Notes: generated by a model not told the origin, from the sequence alone. A DNA stretch of 37,338 nucleotides from Alphaproteobacteria bacterium (GCA_024402765.1 JAKSTC010000009.1:1-37338), one strand, 5' to 3'; numbered from the stretch's first letter, positions 15,809 to 23,899 are shown. Made by a program: numbers and translations.

Positions 15809-17071
15809 TTATCTCTGTTTAGAATTTAATTTCGCAAATGAATAATCCATTTTCAAATGATCTGGATTATATGTGCCGCGCTTAATAGCGCGCGCATCTT
15901 CGGCGATAACCAACTCTTCATCTGTTGGAATCATCATGATTTTTATCTTACTATCAGGTGTGCTGATAACTGTATCGCCATAACCCTTGCGTGCCAATGC
16001 TTCGGAATTTAACTTTTTATCCAGTTTAATTCCCATACCTTCTAAACCAGAACAATATTGTTCACGCAACCAATCATCGTTTTCACCGACCCCTGCGGTA
16101 AACACAATGGCGTCAACATTGCCACCCAATTCCGCCATATATGCACCAATGTACTTTTTGACATTGTTGACTTCAACATCCAACGCTAAACGGCATTTGT
16201 CATCGGTATCTTTGTTACCTTCAACATCACGACGGTCCGAAGAACATTGTGTTAAGCCAAGCAAGCCAGATTGTTTATTCATAAATGTTGTCATTTGTTC
16301 AGCGGTAATACCCAAACGACCCATAACATATAAAACAATACTTGGGTCAATATCACCTGTGCGTGTTCCCATGGTCAGACCCGCCGTAGGTGTCATACCC
16401 ATAGATGTATCAATACATTTACCATTTTTGATTGCCGCCATAGATGCCCCAGAACCGATATGTGCAGTAATCAAATTACATTTGTCTGCTGGTTTATCTA
16501 ACATAGCCGCTGCACGTTTAGAAACATACAAATGTGATGTTCCGTGGAAACCATAACGACGAACGCCTAAATCTTTGTACCATGCTTCTGGCACAGCATA
16601 ACGATAAGCATAGTCAGGCATTGTTTGATGGAAAGCCGTATCAAACACAGCAACCTGTTTTGCATTTGGTAACAACTGTTGTGCGGTAACAATACCCAAA
16701 ATACCACTTGGGTTATGTAACGGTGCCAAAGGTGACAATTCAGTTAATGTTTTAATAACTTCATCATTAACCTCTACCGAAGAAGCGTATTTATCACCCC
16801 CCATAACAACACGATGACCAACAGCACTGATAGCGTTCATATCAATAGACGCCTCACGCAATAATGTTAAAACAACACCCAATGCTTCGTTATGATTCTG
16901 CATAGAAACATCTTTGCGTTGTTTTGTTCCATCAGGATATTTTTGTGTTACAAAAGAATCAGGCAATCCGATTTTTTCAACCGTTCCGCTAACAATAGAT
17001 TTTAAAGTGTCTTCTTCAAACACCTTGTATTTCAGGGAAGATGAACCGCAGTTCAAAGCAAGTATGTACAT
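15809..17071 (-). CDS. ackA: Acetate kinase
   Basis: 420 residues, slightly longer than the usual ~400 because of a C-terminal tail after KRGTYNPDHL. It interconverts acetyl phosphate plus ADP with acetate plus ATP, the last step of acetate fermentation. N-terminal ILALNCGSSSLKYKVFE is the acetate-kinase signature 1; GHRVVMGG, RYGFHGTSHLYVSKR, ITAHIGSGASMAAI and MGMTPTAGLTMGTRTGDIDP are all present. Ribosome site AAGGAAAAAAT before ATG. The phosphotransacetylase gene is not adjacent. Suggests a fermentative energy metabolism. Confidence 0.97.
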   Translation of the reverse strand: MYILALNCGSSSLKYKVFEEDTLKSIVSGTVEKIGLPDSFVTQKYPDGTKQRKDVSMQNHNEALGVVLTLLREASIDMNAISAVGHRVVMGGDKYASSVEVNDEVIKTLTELSPLAPLHNPSGILGIVTAQQLLPNAKQVAVFDTAFHQTMPDYAYRYAVPEAWYKDLGVRRYGFHGTSHLYVSKRAAAMLDKPADKCNLITAHIGSGASMAAIKNGKCIDTSMGMTPTAGLTMGTRTGDIDPSIVLYVMGRLGITAEQMTTFMNKQSGLLGLTQCSSDRRDVEGNKDTDDKCRLALDVEVNNVKKYIGAYMAELGGNVDAIVFTAGVGENDDWLREQYCSGLEGMGIKLDKKLNSEALARKGYGDTVISTPDSKIKIMMIPTDEELVIAEDARAIKRGTYNPDHLKMDYSFAKLNSKQR

Positions 17072-17101
17072 ATTTTTTCCTTTTTTCTTAAAACTGCGGG
17101 A

Positions 17102-17129
17102 ATTGTAGCACCTTTATTTAGAATTTCAA
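17102..17129 (-). promoter_or_regulatory. ackA promoter
   Basis: TTGAAA (17129-17124) and TACAAT (17107-17102), 16-bp spacer, on the minus strand about 30 bp upstream of the ackA start. Confidence 0.6.
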
Positions 17130-17151
17130 CAATAAACCATTTGGTTTTAAC

Positions 17152-17176
17152 AAAAAACACACACCAATTTGATGTG
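17152..17176 (-). terminator. Probable terminator of the 810-residue gene
   Basis: On the minus strand CACATC, loop AAATT, GGTGTG followed by TGTTTTTTG, 17 bp beyond the stop of the large coiled-coil gene. Confidence 0.55.
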
Positions 17177-17192
17177 CCCAAATAAAATACCT

Positions 17193-19625
17193 TTAAGACC
17201 GCATCTGTTCAAACCTTTTGGTAAATTCTAGACCAAGATTCTGCTCTTTACGTTGGTCCTTTATACTGCGGAAGAAATTATAAGAATCTACACTAATATC
17301 TTCATAACCATTTACTGTATTCCAAAAGTAAATTAGCATATCCAAATTTTCCATAGGATTTTTGGGTGCGGAATAGGGGGTTGATTCAGTTGCTTTATTC
17401 TGATCGTCGTTTGCTTTTTTCTGTAGTCGTGATTGCAATTCTTGGGCAACGCGCCATCTGGTCACAGATGCATCATATTTCTGTTTTTTAGTATCAAAGT
17501 CAGTTTTTTTAATGTTTTGTTTGTTTGTTAATTCGGCTTCTTGTCCAATTTCATTTTCTAATGTTGTAATTTCACGTTGTAAAGTATCGAGTCTCGCAAT
17601 TTCTTGTGTGTGTCCACGGCTTGTAATTTCGTTGTCGATATGTGCTATTTTGCTGCCTATTCGTGCCTGCTTGTCAATATAAATTTGTTTTTCAGCATCT
17701 AATTTAATTTTCTCTGAGTTATAGTCATCTTGGGTAATTGTGCCATTGGCCAAGTTTTGCTGTAACAACGCTAAATCGTTGTCGATGGTGTCGATGTTTT
17801 CAGATTGAATATTATCAAATTCGGATTGTAAGTTTTGTTTTTCTTCCCAATCATGAACAGATATGCCAATGTCGTGTTCTTGGGCGTTTTTTTCTGCTTC
17901 TGCCGACCTAAGTTCTTGTTCTGCCAGTGGTAAATCTTTGAATTCTGCTGCTTTCTTATTAAGTTCTACCAATGTTTTTGATAATCTAAAGTGGTCTTTT
18001 TTTGTTATCTTGCCACGTGCGTGTTGAATTGTGTTGCGCGTTATTACACCGGCCCAGAATATAGCATTTATTCCCAAGCCTAGCGTTTTATCAAGTGCGG
18101 CAGTAACAAAACTGATTCTTTTATTCCATGATAATTCTTTGTCCCCGAATAAAGAGAAATTTTTATTTGCTTCTTTGACCTTGTCCCAATGTGCAGATGT
18201 AAAAGTGTCATAACGCATAACTGCAAATGTTTCCAATGCAACTTTAGCCTCTGCAACTTTGCCTTTGGTCATTGCGTATTTCATTATCTCAAACGCGATT
18301 GCTTCGGCTTTGCGTCCATTGCGTAATGCACCTTCGAATGCTTTATCCATATCACCAGAATTTTTGATGTATTCCAATGCTTCAAATAAAAATTCTGCAC
18401 CCTTTTTTGCAGTGGGCTCTTTTGTCTGAACACGTTTTAGAATAGCATCTTTTTTCTCTAAAATTTTTGCTAAGCCATCTTTGGGTGATATTTTTTCTTT
18501 GCAAATTGCATCAACAACTGCCTTTGCCTTTGGTTCAACATAAATATGACGGGCGGCACGATCCGTAAAACGTTTGAAATGTTCATCTTTAAAATCAGAA
18601 ACTTTTTTGCTAATAGTTTCTTTTAAATCACGTTCGTCTTCCAGTTTTGGGGTAAGAGCGTTGTCGCCAGTTTCATAATTGTTGCCATCAACGCTTTCAC
18701 TCATCCACCTTGTAATTTGGCTCCCGCCATAAGATTCAAAGTGTTTATAAAACGCAGATTTTTTTCCTTCTTTATCAGTGGCATATAATGCCTTTAAAAT
18801 TTCAGCATAAACACTTGGGTCTTTAAATTGCGCCAGTTGCTGCGGATTTATCTTTTCGTTTTCTGGATCGATTGCCGCAATTAATTCGTCCAAATGATTT
18901 TGTAAAGTTTCACATTGGTCAGCTAAATTATCTTTTGTTGTTAAACCAAAGATATTTACCAATTCTTTTACGGTTTCTCCGCGAATATTATCCAATTTAA
19001 GTTGAAAGTTTAAATTTAAATTTGATCGCAAAACCCAAAGGGTTGTTCGTAGTTTTTCTATAACTTGTTTTGGGTGTTTAGAATAATCACCAGATTGTAA
19101 GTCTTTTAAAAAAGTTCCAAAAGAATAATCATCATTAAAATTCGAAGATAATAATTGTTGTAAATCAACGCTTTTAGTGATTAAAGCCGCTAACTTTTTA
19201 AAGGTTTCTTTTTGTTGTGCGTCAATTTCTTGTGACGAAAATGGTTTATAAGGAACCTCTGAATCATTGGTTGCAAACCATTTTTCTATTGGGAATGGTG
19301 CGTCTGGGGCGGCACGACGTAAATCTTCGCGATTTGCATTTATTGATCGAATTGTATCGCGACAGATGGTGTAAAATTTTTCCCAATCTTCGTCAGATAA
19401 TTCTGGTTCCGGGAGAGTTGTTTTTAGATTTCCCTTACCGTCGTCCCAACCTTTTTGTTTGCCTGTTCTTTTATCATCTAACCATATGCGTTTTTCTTTT
19501 GGGGTATCTTCATAACTTTTTCCGCGTAATTCTTCCCATCTTGCTTTACGTGGTTCATCCATCTGGCCCAGGTGGTACGCCTTGTACCAATCAAGAATAA
19601 AATTTTTAAAACTTACATCTGCCAT
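17193..19625 (-). CDS. Large helical/coiled-coil hypothetical protein
   Basis: 810 residues from ATG 19625 (MADVSFKNFILDWYKAYHLG), preceded by AAAGGG; an upstream in-frame start at 19709 would add a hydrophobic 28-residue extension lying upstream of the promoter, so I reject it. No known family recognised. The protein is very charged and almost entirely helical. About 600-760 forms long heptad stretches rich in Q, E, K and N (e.g. IDNDLALLQQNLANGTITQDD) that predict a coiled coil. No signal peptide; one weak hydrophobic patch (GLGINAIFWAGVI) at about 540-552 is too short for a certain membrane span. It stands alone with its own promoter and terminator just before tRNA-Lys. It might be a structural or effector-type protein; function unknown. 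Confidence 0.75.
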   Translation of the reverse strand: MADVSFKNFILDWYKAYHLGQMDEPRKARWEELRGKSYEDTPKEKRIWLDDKRTGKQKGWDDGKGNLKTTLPEPELSDEDWEKFYTICRDTIRSINANREDLRRAAPDAPFPIEKWFATNDSEVPYKPFSSQEIDAQQKETFKKLAALITKSVDLQQLLSSNFNDDYSFGTFLKDLQSGDYSKHPKQVIEKLRTTLWVLRSNLNLNFQLKLDNIRGETVKELVNIFGLTTKDNLADQCETLQNHLDELIAAIDPENEKINPQQLAQFKDPSVYAEILKALYATDKEGKKSAFYKHFESYGGSQITRWMSESVDGNNYETGDNALTPKLEDERDLKETISKKVSDFKDEHFKRFTDRAARHIYVEPKAKAVVDAICKEKISPKDGLAKILEKKDAILKRVQTKEPTAKKGAEFLFEALEYIKNSGDMDKAFEGALRNGRKAEAIAFEIMKYAMTKGKVAEAKVALETFAVMRYDTFTSAHWDKVKEANKNFSLFGDKELSWNKRISFVTAALDKTLGLGINAIFWAGVITRNTIQHARGKITKKDHFRLSKTLVELNKKAAEFKDLPLAEQELRSAEAEKNAQEHDIGISVHDWEEKQNLQSEFDNIQSENIDTIDNDLALLQQNLANGTITQDDYNSEKIKLDAEKQIYIDKQARIGSKIAHIDNEITSRGHTQEIARLDTLQREITTLENEIGQEAELTNKQNIKKTDFDTKKQKYDASVTRWRVAQELQSRLQKKANDDQNKATESTPYSAPKNPMENLDMLIYFWNTVNGYEDISVDSYNFFRSIKDQRKEQNLGLEFTKRFEQMRS

Positions 19626-19650
19626 GAATGCACCCTTTAGTATCAGATAT

Positions 19651-19678
19651 ATTATACCAAATTTTACCAAAAATACAA
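19651..19678 (-). promoter_or_regulatory. Promoter of the 810-residue gene
   Basis: TTGTAT (19678-19673) and TATAAT (19656-19651), 16-bp spacer, minus strand. The predicted start lies about 20 bp before the chosen ATG, which supports the start at 19625. Confidence 0.6.
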
Positions 19679-19777
19679 GGGGACGGGGCAGGGAAAAAGA
19701 GAGTGTCATATAAAAAATACAAATTTTTCTTGCATTTAGAATAATAATGTGTCAAAATCTAGCCCAGACCAGTTGCT

Positions 19778-19850
19778 GGAGGCATAGCTCAGTTGGTAGA
19801 GCAAATGACTTTTAATCATTGGGTCCAGGGTTCGAGTCCCTGTGCCTCCA
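19778..19850 (+). tRNA. tRNA-Lys (TTT)
   Basis: Cloverleaf: acceptor GGAGGCA/TGCCTCC, D arm GCTC..GAGC, anticodon arm AATGA-CTTTTAA-TCATT reading TTT, T arm CAGGG-TTCGAGT-CCCTG, discriminator A, CCA encoded at 19851-19853. It is the apparent integration site of the island to its right. Confidence 0.96.
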
Positions 19851-19853
19851 CCA
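19838..19853 (+). repeat. attL-like direct repeat (tRNA-Lys 3' end)
   Basis: The 16 bases CCCTGTGCCTCCACCA at the tRNA-Lys 3' end recur exactly at 29429-29444. A longer, imperfect copy of the tRNA end plus its downstream GTTTAGAAAGCC is found at 20771-20794 (one inserted base, one substitution). Confidence 0.75.
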
Positions 19854-19863
19854 GTTTAGAAAG

Positions 19864-19889
19864 CCTCTTCTTGATGAAGAGGTTTTTTT
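19864..19889 (+). terminator. tRNA-Lys terminator
   Basis: CCTCTTC, loop TTGAT, GAAGAGG followed by T7; ten bases after the encoded CCA. Confidence 0.9.
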
Positions 19890-19910
19890 GACGTTTAATT
19901 ATAATTTACT

Positions 19911-20067
19911 CGAACCTACGAGAAGTAGGTTTGACAAGGAGACGCCGGCAGACGGAAGGATTCCGGTCAGTTGGAAGCTGATAGCCGACGCAGCGGCGAA
20001 GTGAAACGAAGGCAGTCCTACAGAACCCACCAAGATTAAAAGTCATCGCGCAAACGGTGGCTTTTTT
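19911..20067 (+). ncRNA. Candidate structured sRNA with GGA-loop hairpins
   Basis: A GC-richer block in AT-rich surroundings, after a TATAAT at 19900-19905. Successive short hairpins are visible: AACCTAC-GAGAA-GTAGGTT (19913-19931), CGGAA-GGA-TTCCG (19953-19965), CAGTT-GGA-AGCTG (19968-19980), GCCG-ACGCAG-CGGC (19984-19997). It ends with CCACC/GGTGG enclosing a 24-nt loop, then C and T6 (20027-20067). Two hairpins expose GGA loops and a single-stranded ACAAGGA occurs at 19934, the motif bound by CsrA/RsmA. The terminal loop carries GATTAAAAGTCAT (20034-20046), exactly complementary to the tRNA-Lys anticodon loop and part of its stem. Function is inference; it could also be a degraded element end. 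Confidence 0.4.
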
Positions 20068-20188
20068 CATATTTCGCAAGGCATTTGACCAGTTCGATTT
20101 TTCATCCTTCAAAAATCGCCAACTTCCGTAACTTATCGAACTCTTAAAGTAAAATTCAGAGAAATCGCACCATTATCCAAAAAAATTA

Positions 20189-20608
20189 TCAAAGACTAAC
20201 ATACGGATATTCTTTTATTTTTTGTTTCAATTTTTCAGTATCTACCGTCACTTCATCTTCAAAAATCAATTCATCAATCGCACATTTTTCTATTGATTGG
20301 TAGGTAGAACCCATTTTATAAAAAGCAATCCTTTTTCCCAATTCCATCGCATACTCTATCTCGGAAACACAACCGTCAGCAATTTCACCAAAAAACCATA
20401 CTTCATCTGAACGAGCAATCAAATTATTATTTCCATTACGAACCAAATCTCTGTCCACAAGTTCATATAGAAAATATCCAAATACATTAAAAGGGTTAAG
20501 AGGTATGCCTCCATGTTCAAAAACATATTTACAAACAAGCATCCTCATAAAAAAATTCTTTTTTGATTGCGCTGTAAAAACAACTGATTTCTTTTCAATT
20601 AAGTTCAT
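20189..20608 (-). CDS. DUF7768-like (nucleoside 2-deoxyribosyltransferase-fold) protein
   Basis: 139 residues. FEHGGIPLNPFNVFGYFLYE (about 30-49), NLIARSDEVWFFG (about 62-74) and the DGCVSEIEYAMELGKRIAFY segment (about 78-97) match a family annotated DUF7768, related in fold to nucleoside 2-deoxyribosyltransferases; the S-E-I-E-Y-A stretch corresponds to the usual catalytic-glutamate helix. Such proteins are frequent in phages and islands; substrate unknown. The start ATG 20608 has a weak GAAGAT ribosome site. It is alone in island module 1 and more AT-rich than the core genes. Family call from memory of the motif; moderate certainty. Confidence 0.65.
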   Translation of the reverse strand: MNLIEKKSVVFTAQSKKNFFMRMLVCKYVFEHGGIPLNPFNVFGYFLYELVDRDLVRNGNNNLIARSDEVWFFGEIADGCVSEIEYAMELGKRIAFYKMGSTYQSIEKCAIDELIFEDEVTVDTEKLKQKIKEYPYVSL

Positions 20609-20770
20609 ATTTTATCTTCAAAATAGTCAAACTAATTCTATCCTATTTACTTTATTAAAGTCAACAATTTTATCGCTCTTTTCTTCGCTGGAAAAAAGTT
20701 AAAACAGGGTTTGAATTTTAAAGGTCAATTCTTTGACATCGGCTGAATGGCTTGCTCGATAATCGCTAAT

Positions 20771-20794
20771 TGCACTCCACCAGTTCAGAAAGCC
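20771..20794 (+). repeat. Internal att-like copy of the tRNA-Lys end
   Basis: TGCACTCCACCAGTTCAGAA followed by AGCC matches the tRNA-Lys end and its flank (19843-19865) except for one extra A and one T-to-C change. Marks the junction between island modules 1 and 2. Confidence 0.65.
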
Positions 20795-20818
20795 GAGATT
20801 TAATATCTCGGCTCTTTT
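20791..20818 (+). terminator. Terminator after internal att-like site
   Basis: AGCCGAGAT, loop TTAAT, ATCTCGGCT followed by CTTTTG. Same position relative to the att-like site as the tRNA-Lys terminator, different stem sequence. Confidence 0.75.
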
Positions 20819-21160
20819 GTTTTAAAAAATTGTTATTGAGTAAGGGGGGGAAGATGCAGATTGGTCGTTGAAGTTAAAAAAAATCACGCAAAATAGTCAA
20901 ATTTTATTCTCAAAAATGCAAAATGTATATCTTTTGATGATTTTTTAATATGTCAAAACGACCAACTTGTAGATATTCTATTTAGTCATAAATAAATATC
21001 TAAAAATTAGTATATGTACATAATTATCTTGTGCTATTTAAAATTTTCACAGAACCAACGTCCAATGTAAAAATAAAAGGATATCTATAGCTTTTTAAGG
21101 TTGAGATTTATATTTGTATAACCTATATTATGATTACAATTGTATGACTAAGGAAGAACT

Positions 21161-21843
21161 TTGACAAGACACTATTTGATAGAAAATGACGAACTTATGA
21201 AAGAATGGAATTGGGAGGCAAATGAAGGCTTAAATCCCAATGAGTTAACTTTCGGCAGTAATAAGAAAGCTTGGTGGAAATGTTCTACGTGTCAAGGTAA
21301 ATGGCAGGCTACTATCTGTGATAGAACCAGGATAGATGGAAAGAAAACAAACTGTCCATATTGTGCAGGTCAAAAAGTTCTAACAGGTTATAATGATCTT
21401 GCGACAAGATATCCTGAAATATTGGAACAATGGCATCTAAGCAAAAATATCTTAAAGCCCACTGAAGTTATGCCAGGAAGCTCAAAAAAAAATTTGGTGG
21501 GTTTGTCCTAAAGGTCATGAGTACGAACAATCCATAAATGCAAGGATATTACATCCAAATTCATGTCCATTTTGTTCAGGACAAAAAGTAGTGGAAGGAA
21601 TAAATGATTTACAATCAAAATATCCTAATGTTGCAAAAGAGTGGGATTATGAAAAAAAATTACCCTTTAAAACCTGAAGAGTTTTTACCTGGAAGTGGGA
21701 AAAAAGTATGGTGGAAGTGCTCTAAATGTGGCAATGAATGGCAAGTAGAAGTAAGGCAACGTGTTAAAGGTCTTTCTAAGTGTCCAAATTGTAAGAAACA
21801 AAATGTGTCAAAGAATAATTTGCAAACAGATTTTGATTTTTAA
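21161..21843 (+). pseudogene. Zinc-ribbon/treble-clef repeat protein (DUF4379-type), frameshifted
   Basis: Three reading frames join into one protein. Frame 1 starts at TTG 21161 (AAGGAAG upstream) and gives three motifs of the type W..N, P, KKAWWKCSTC, CPYCAGQK. It breaks at an A9 run (21484-21492); continuing +1 gives WWVCPKGHEY and CPFCSGQKVV; it breaks again at an A8 run (21652-21659), and +1 again gives KKVWWKCSKCGNEW and CPNCKKQN before the stop at 21843. Intact length would be about 225 residues with repeated CxxC pairs that bind zinc. The family occurs in mobile elements and phages and is often linked to nucleases; none is visible here. Both breaks equal one extra A, so homopolymer sequencing error, phase variation or decay are all possible. 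Confidence 0.75.
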
Positions 21844-22168
21844 TTTTCCTTTTTCTAATTATAAACTAGTCGTTTTTTGGAAAGGTTTGTAGTTTTATAA
21901 CTTCCCCATGTATATAGTGAACAAGTTTGATGTATATCAAATTTTGAGATATATCTTATATAACATATTGAAATGAAATAATATTTAAAAACATCTTAAA
22001 ATGCGCAAAATATATACCAGTTATCGTTCATCAGAGCACTTGCACCACCACAAAAATTAAACCACCGAAAGGTGGCTTTATTTTTATGCCCCATGGACAA
22101 AGAATCCAGTTAGACAAAGGGCATGCCCCAACCAATACAACAAAAATATCAACCGTTAAACCGTTTTG

Positions 22169-22197
22169 TTGCTTTTTTGGGCCATTTGTGGTATAAT
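22169..22197 (+). promoter_or_regulatory. Promoter of fibre gene 1
   Basis: TTGCTT (22169-22174) and TATAAT (22192-22197), 17-bp spacer, upstream of two terminator-like hairpins and the fibre start. Confidence 0.5.
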
Positions 22198-22207
22198 ATT
22201 GGTAAAT

Positions 22208-22263
22208 CAGCGGACATTTTGTCGGCTGTTTTTTTGTCCCGGCTTTTAGGCTGGGTTTTTTTT
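22208..22263 (+). terminator. Tandem terminator/attenuator hairpins in fibre 1 leader
   Basis: Hairpin 1 CAGC(G)GACA / TGTC(G)GCTG (22208-22228) followed by T7; hairpin 2 CCCGGC/GGCTGGG-type stem (22238-22255) followed by T8. Both lie between promoter and ribosome binding site, so most transcripts should end before the gene unless read-through occurs. Confidence 0.65.
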
Positions 22264-22284
22264 GTTATAACAAAAGGAGGTTTT

Positions 22285-23202
22285 ATGCAAAAAGTATCGT
22301 ATATGGGGGACGGCTCAACAACCGAATTTTATTTTAATTTTCCCTTTTTTGAAAACAGTAATGTTGTTGTTACTGTGAACAATGAACCTGCAACGGGTTA
22401 CTATATAATCGGAACATCAGGTGGTATTGATGCAGATATTCCATATATCGGTGGCAAGGTTGTGTTTGAAATCGCGCCAACATCAATTGATTGCATCACG
22501 ATTGCACGCCAGTTACCATTGGAACGCATTGTGGACTATCAACCATTATCTAAAATAGACCCCACCACACTAAATCAAGATTTAAATTACTTGATGGAGG
22601 TTATAAAGGATCGTAAGGATGAATTGGCGGATTTAACAACAAAATACACAGAAATTGCGGATAAAGAATCTACAGACATCATTCTTGCACGCATATCGGC
22701 AATTCACGAAGAAATTGTTGATATAGATGCCAAGATACAGGCATTGGGTGATATTGGAACCCTGCAACAACGCGTAACCGATTTAACAACCACCGTCGGC
22801 GGTCATACAACATCTATTGGTGCTTTAGATACCACCGTCGGTGGTCACACAACATCTATTAATGGTCTGGACACACGAACAACTGGCATGATAGATTATG
22901 TAATTGAAAGCCAAGCCCCAACCGCAGAAAATAATTACACATGGTATCGCAAATACAAATCCGGCTGGGTTGAACAAGGGGGGGCAATATCGGATATTCT
23001 TAATGGGTATTCAACAAAAAGGTTTAACCTGCCTGTCAATATGTCAGATACTAAATATTGCGCATTTATTGTGTCCTGCAAGGCCGGAGATTTGTATACA
23101 CCAAGGGTATTAAACAAATCTACAACCTACGTTGAATTTGGCTATATTGTAAATTCTACACAATATGGTGCCACGTGGACAGTCATGGGTGTATGTGAAT
23201 AA
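22285..23202 (+). CDS. T7 gp17-like phage tail fibre protein (fibre 1)
   Basis: 305 residues from ATG 22285 (strong AGGAGG). N-terminal ~110 residues match the T7 tail-fibre N-terminal domain type: YMGDGSTTEFYFNFPFF (6-22), a strand region, then ITIARQLPLERIVDYQPLS and a helix DLNYLMEVIKDRKDELADL. Next a coiled-coil rod ends in two 14-residue repeats TTVGGHTTSI(G/N)(A/G)LD (22789-22872), then a tip after WVEQGG that is unlike the tip of its paralogue at 34036-34986. No signal peptide. In phages such a protein binds the host surface receptor; here no other phage structural gene is near. It converges on a glycan cluster. Confidence 0.8.
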   Translation: MQKVSYMGDGSTTEFYFNFPFFENSNVVVTVNNEPATGYYIIGTSGGIDADIPYIGGKVVFEIAPTSIDCITIARQLPLERIVDYQPLSKIDPTTLNQDLNYLMEVIKDRKDELADLTTKYTEIADKESTDIILARISAIHEEIVDIDAKIQALGDIGTLQQRVTDLTTTVGGHTTSIGALDTTVGGHTTSINGLDTRTTGMIDYVIESQAPTAENNYTWYRKYKSGWVEQGGAISDILNGYSTKRFNLPVNMSDTKYCAFIVSCKAGDLYTPRVLNKSTTYVEFGYIVNSTQYGATWTVMGVCE

Positions 23203-23236
23203 TCATCGCGACAATATTGTAAATGATCATATATCG

Positions 23237-23899
23237 TTATTCTGGTAATGGTTCCCTTAACCAATCTATATTAGATTTAATTTTTTTGGCTACATTACCA
23301 GCGATAACTATATTAGGTTCTACAAATTTTCCAGAAACAACACTTGCCGCACCTATAACAGAATTGTTTGCGATATGAGTACCCTTTAATATTGTGACAC
23401 GTGTGCCACACCACACATGATCTCCAATTGAAACACCATGTACCTCATTATTTACAACTTGCTTTGTTTTATTGTTGATTATCTGGTGTGTATCACTTGC
23501 CCAAATTGAAACATCAAAAGAAAACATACAGTCACGTCCAAGCTCAATAAACGTGTTTGGACGTGAATTCATATAAAACTTAGTGTTGTTTAAAGAACAT
23601 CCTTCGTCTATAAAAAGACGAGTATGTCCAGAACATAATGCGCCACCGATTACAAATATTTCGCCCACTGTCTTTTTTATTGTAAAATAATCCCCGTCAT
23701 ACAACACAAACAATGAACCGTTTAAAACGCATGGTTCAAAAATTTCAATTGTTGCGTTTTGACCATGAAATACAATTCTGTATCGTCTAACATATCGCGG
23801 ATTGGTGATAATACGACCATCCACTGTATGTATTATTACACGATTGGTTTTGCCATTATATTTAATTTTATTAAAATGCAACCGTTTTAAAAAGAACAT
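23237..23899 (-). CDS. Left-handed beta-helix (hexapeptide) acyltransferase
   Basis: 220 residues. The C-terminal half shows hexapeptide repeats and the CatB/LbH-type catalytic region: IWASDTHQIINN (about 132-143), HGVSIGDHVWCGTRVTILKG, NNSVIGAASVVSG, and VIAGNVAKKIKSNIDW. Such enzymes O- or N-acetylate sugars of O-antigen, capsule or exopolysaccharide. The N-terminal ~100 residues are beta-rich. It is the last gene of the minus-strand glycan operon, 10 bp from the FkbH-like gene and convergent with fibre 1 (34-bp gap). It is a paralogue of the acyltransferase at 25967-26623, sharing GDDCMFS/GRDCMFS and the HVW..ILK pattern. Confidence 0.8.
   Translation of the reverse strand: MFFLKRLHFNKIKYNGKTNRVIIHTVDGRIITNPRYVRRYRIVFHGQNATIEIFEPCVLNGSLFVLYDGDYFTIKKTVGEIFVIGGALCSGHTRLFIDEGCSLNNTKFYMNSRPNTFIELGRDCMFSFDVSIWASDTHQIINNKTKQVVNNEVHGVSIGDHVWCGTRVTILKGTHIANNSVIGAASVVSGKFVEPNIVIAGNVAKKIKSNIDWLREPLPE

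Larger units (their letters stand above)
20609..21160. other. AT-rich intergenic region with att-like site
   Basis: No gene seen. It contains the att-like copy at 20771-20794 with its terminator, and a perfect inverted pair TTGGTCGTT (20861-20869) / AACGACCAA (20957-20965) about 90 bp apart. The rest is AT-rich with no clear promoter except weak -10 boxes before the zinc-ribbon gene. Confidence 0.4.
21844..22284. other. AT-rich spacer, att-like site and fibre-gene leader
   Basis: No gene supported. Contents: AT-rich spacer to about 22020; att-like TGCACCACCACAAA (22041-22054), resembling the attR-side sequence; terminator CCACC-GAAA-GGTGG at 22062-22075; then the promoter and leader of the fibre gene. 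An in-frame upstream start for the fibre at 22123 lies before the promoter and is rejected. Confidence 0.45.

Noticed and set aside
19819..20112. Frames on both strands over the tRNA-Lys end and the GC-rich block
   Set aside because: One begins inside the tRNA, the other covers the hairpin series in antisense; neither has a ribosome site. RNA structure explains the block better.
22285..23202. Prophage around the fibre genes
   Set aside because: No capsid, terminase, portal, lysis or other tail gene is present within the window on either side of either fibre.
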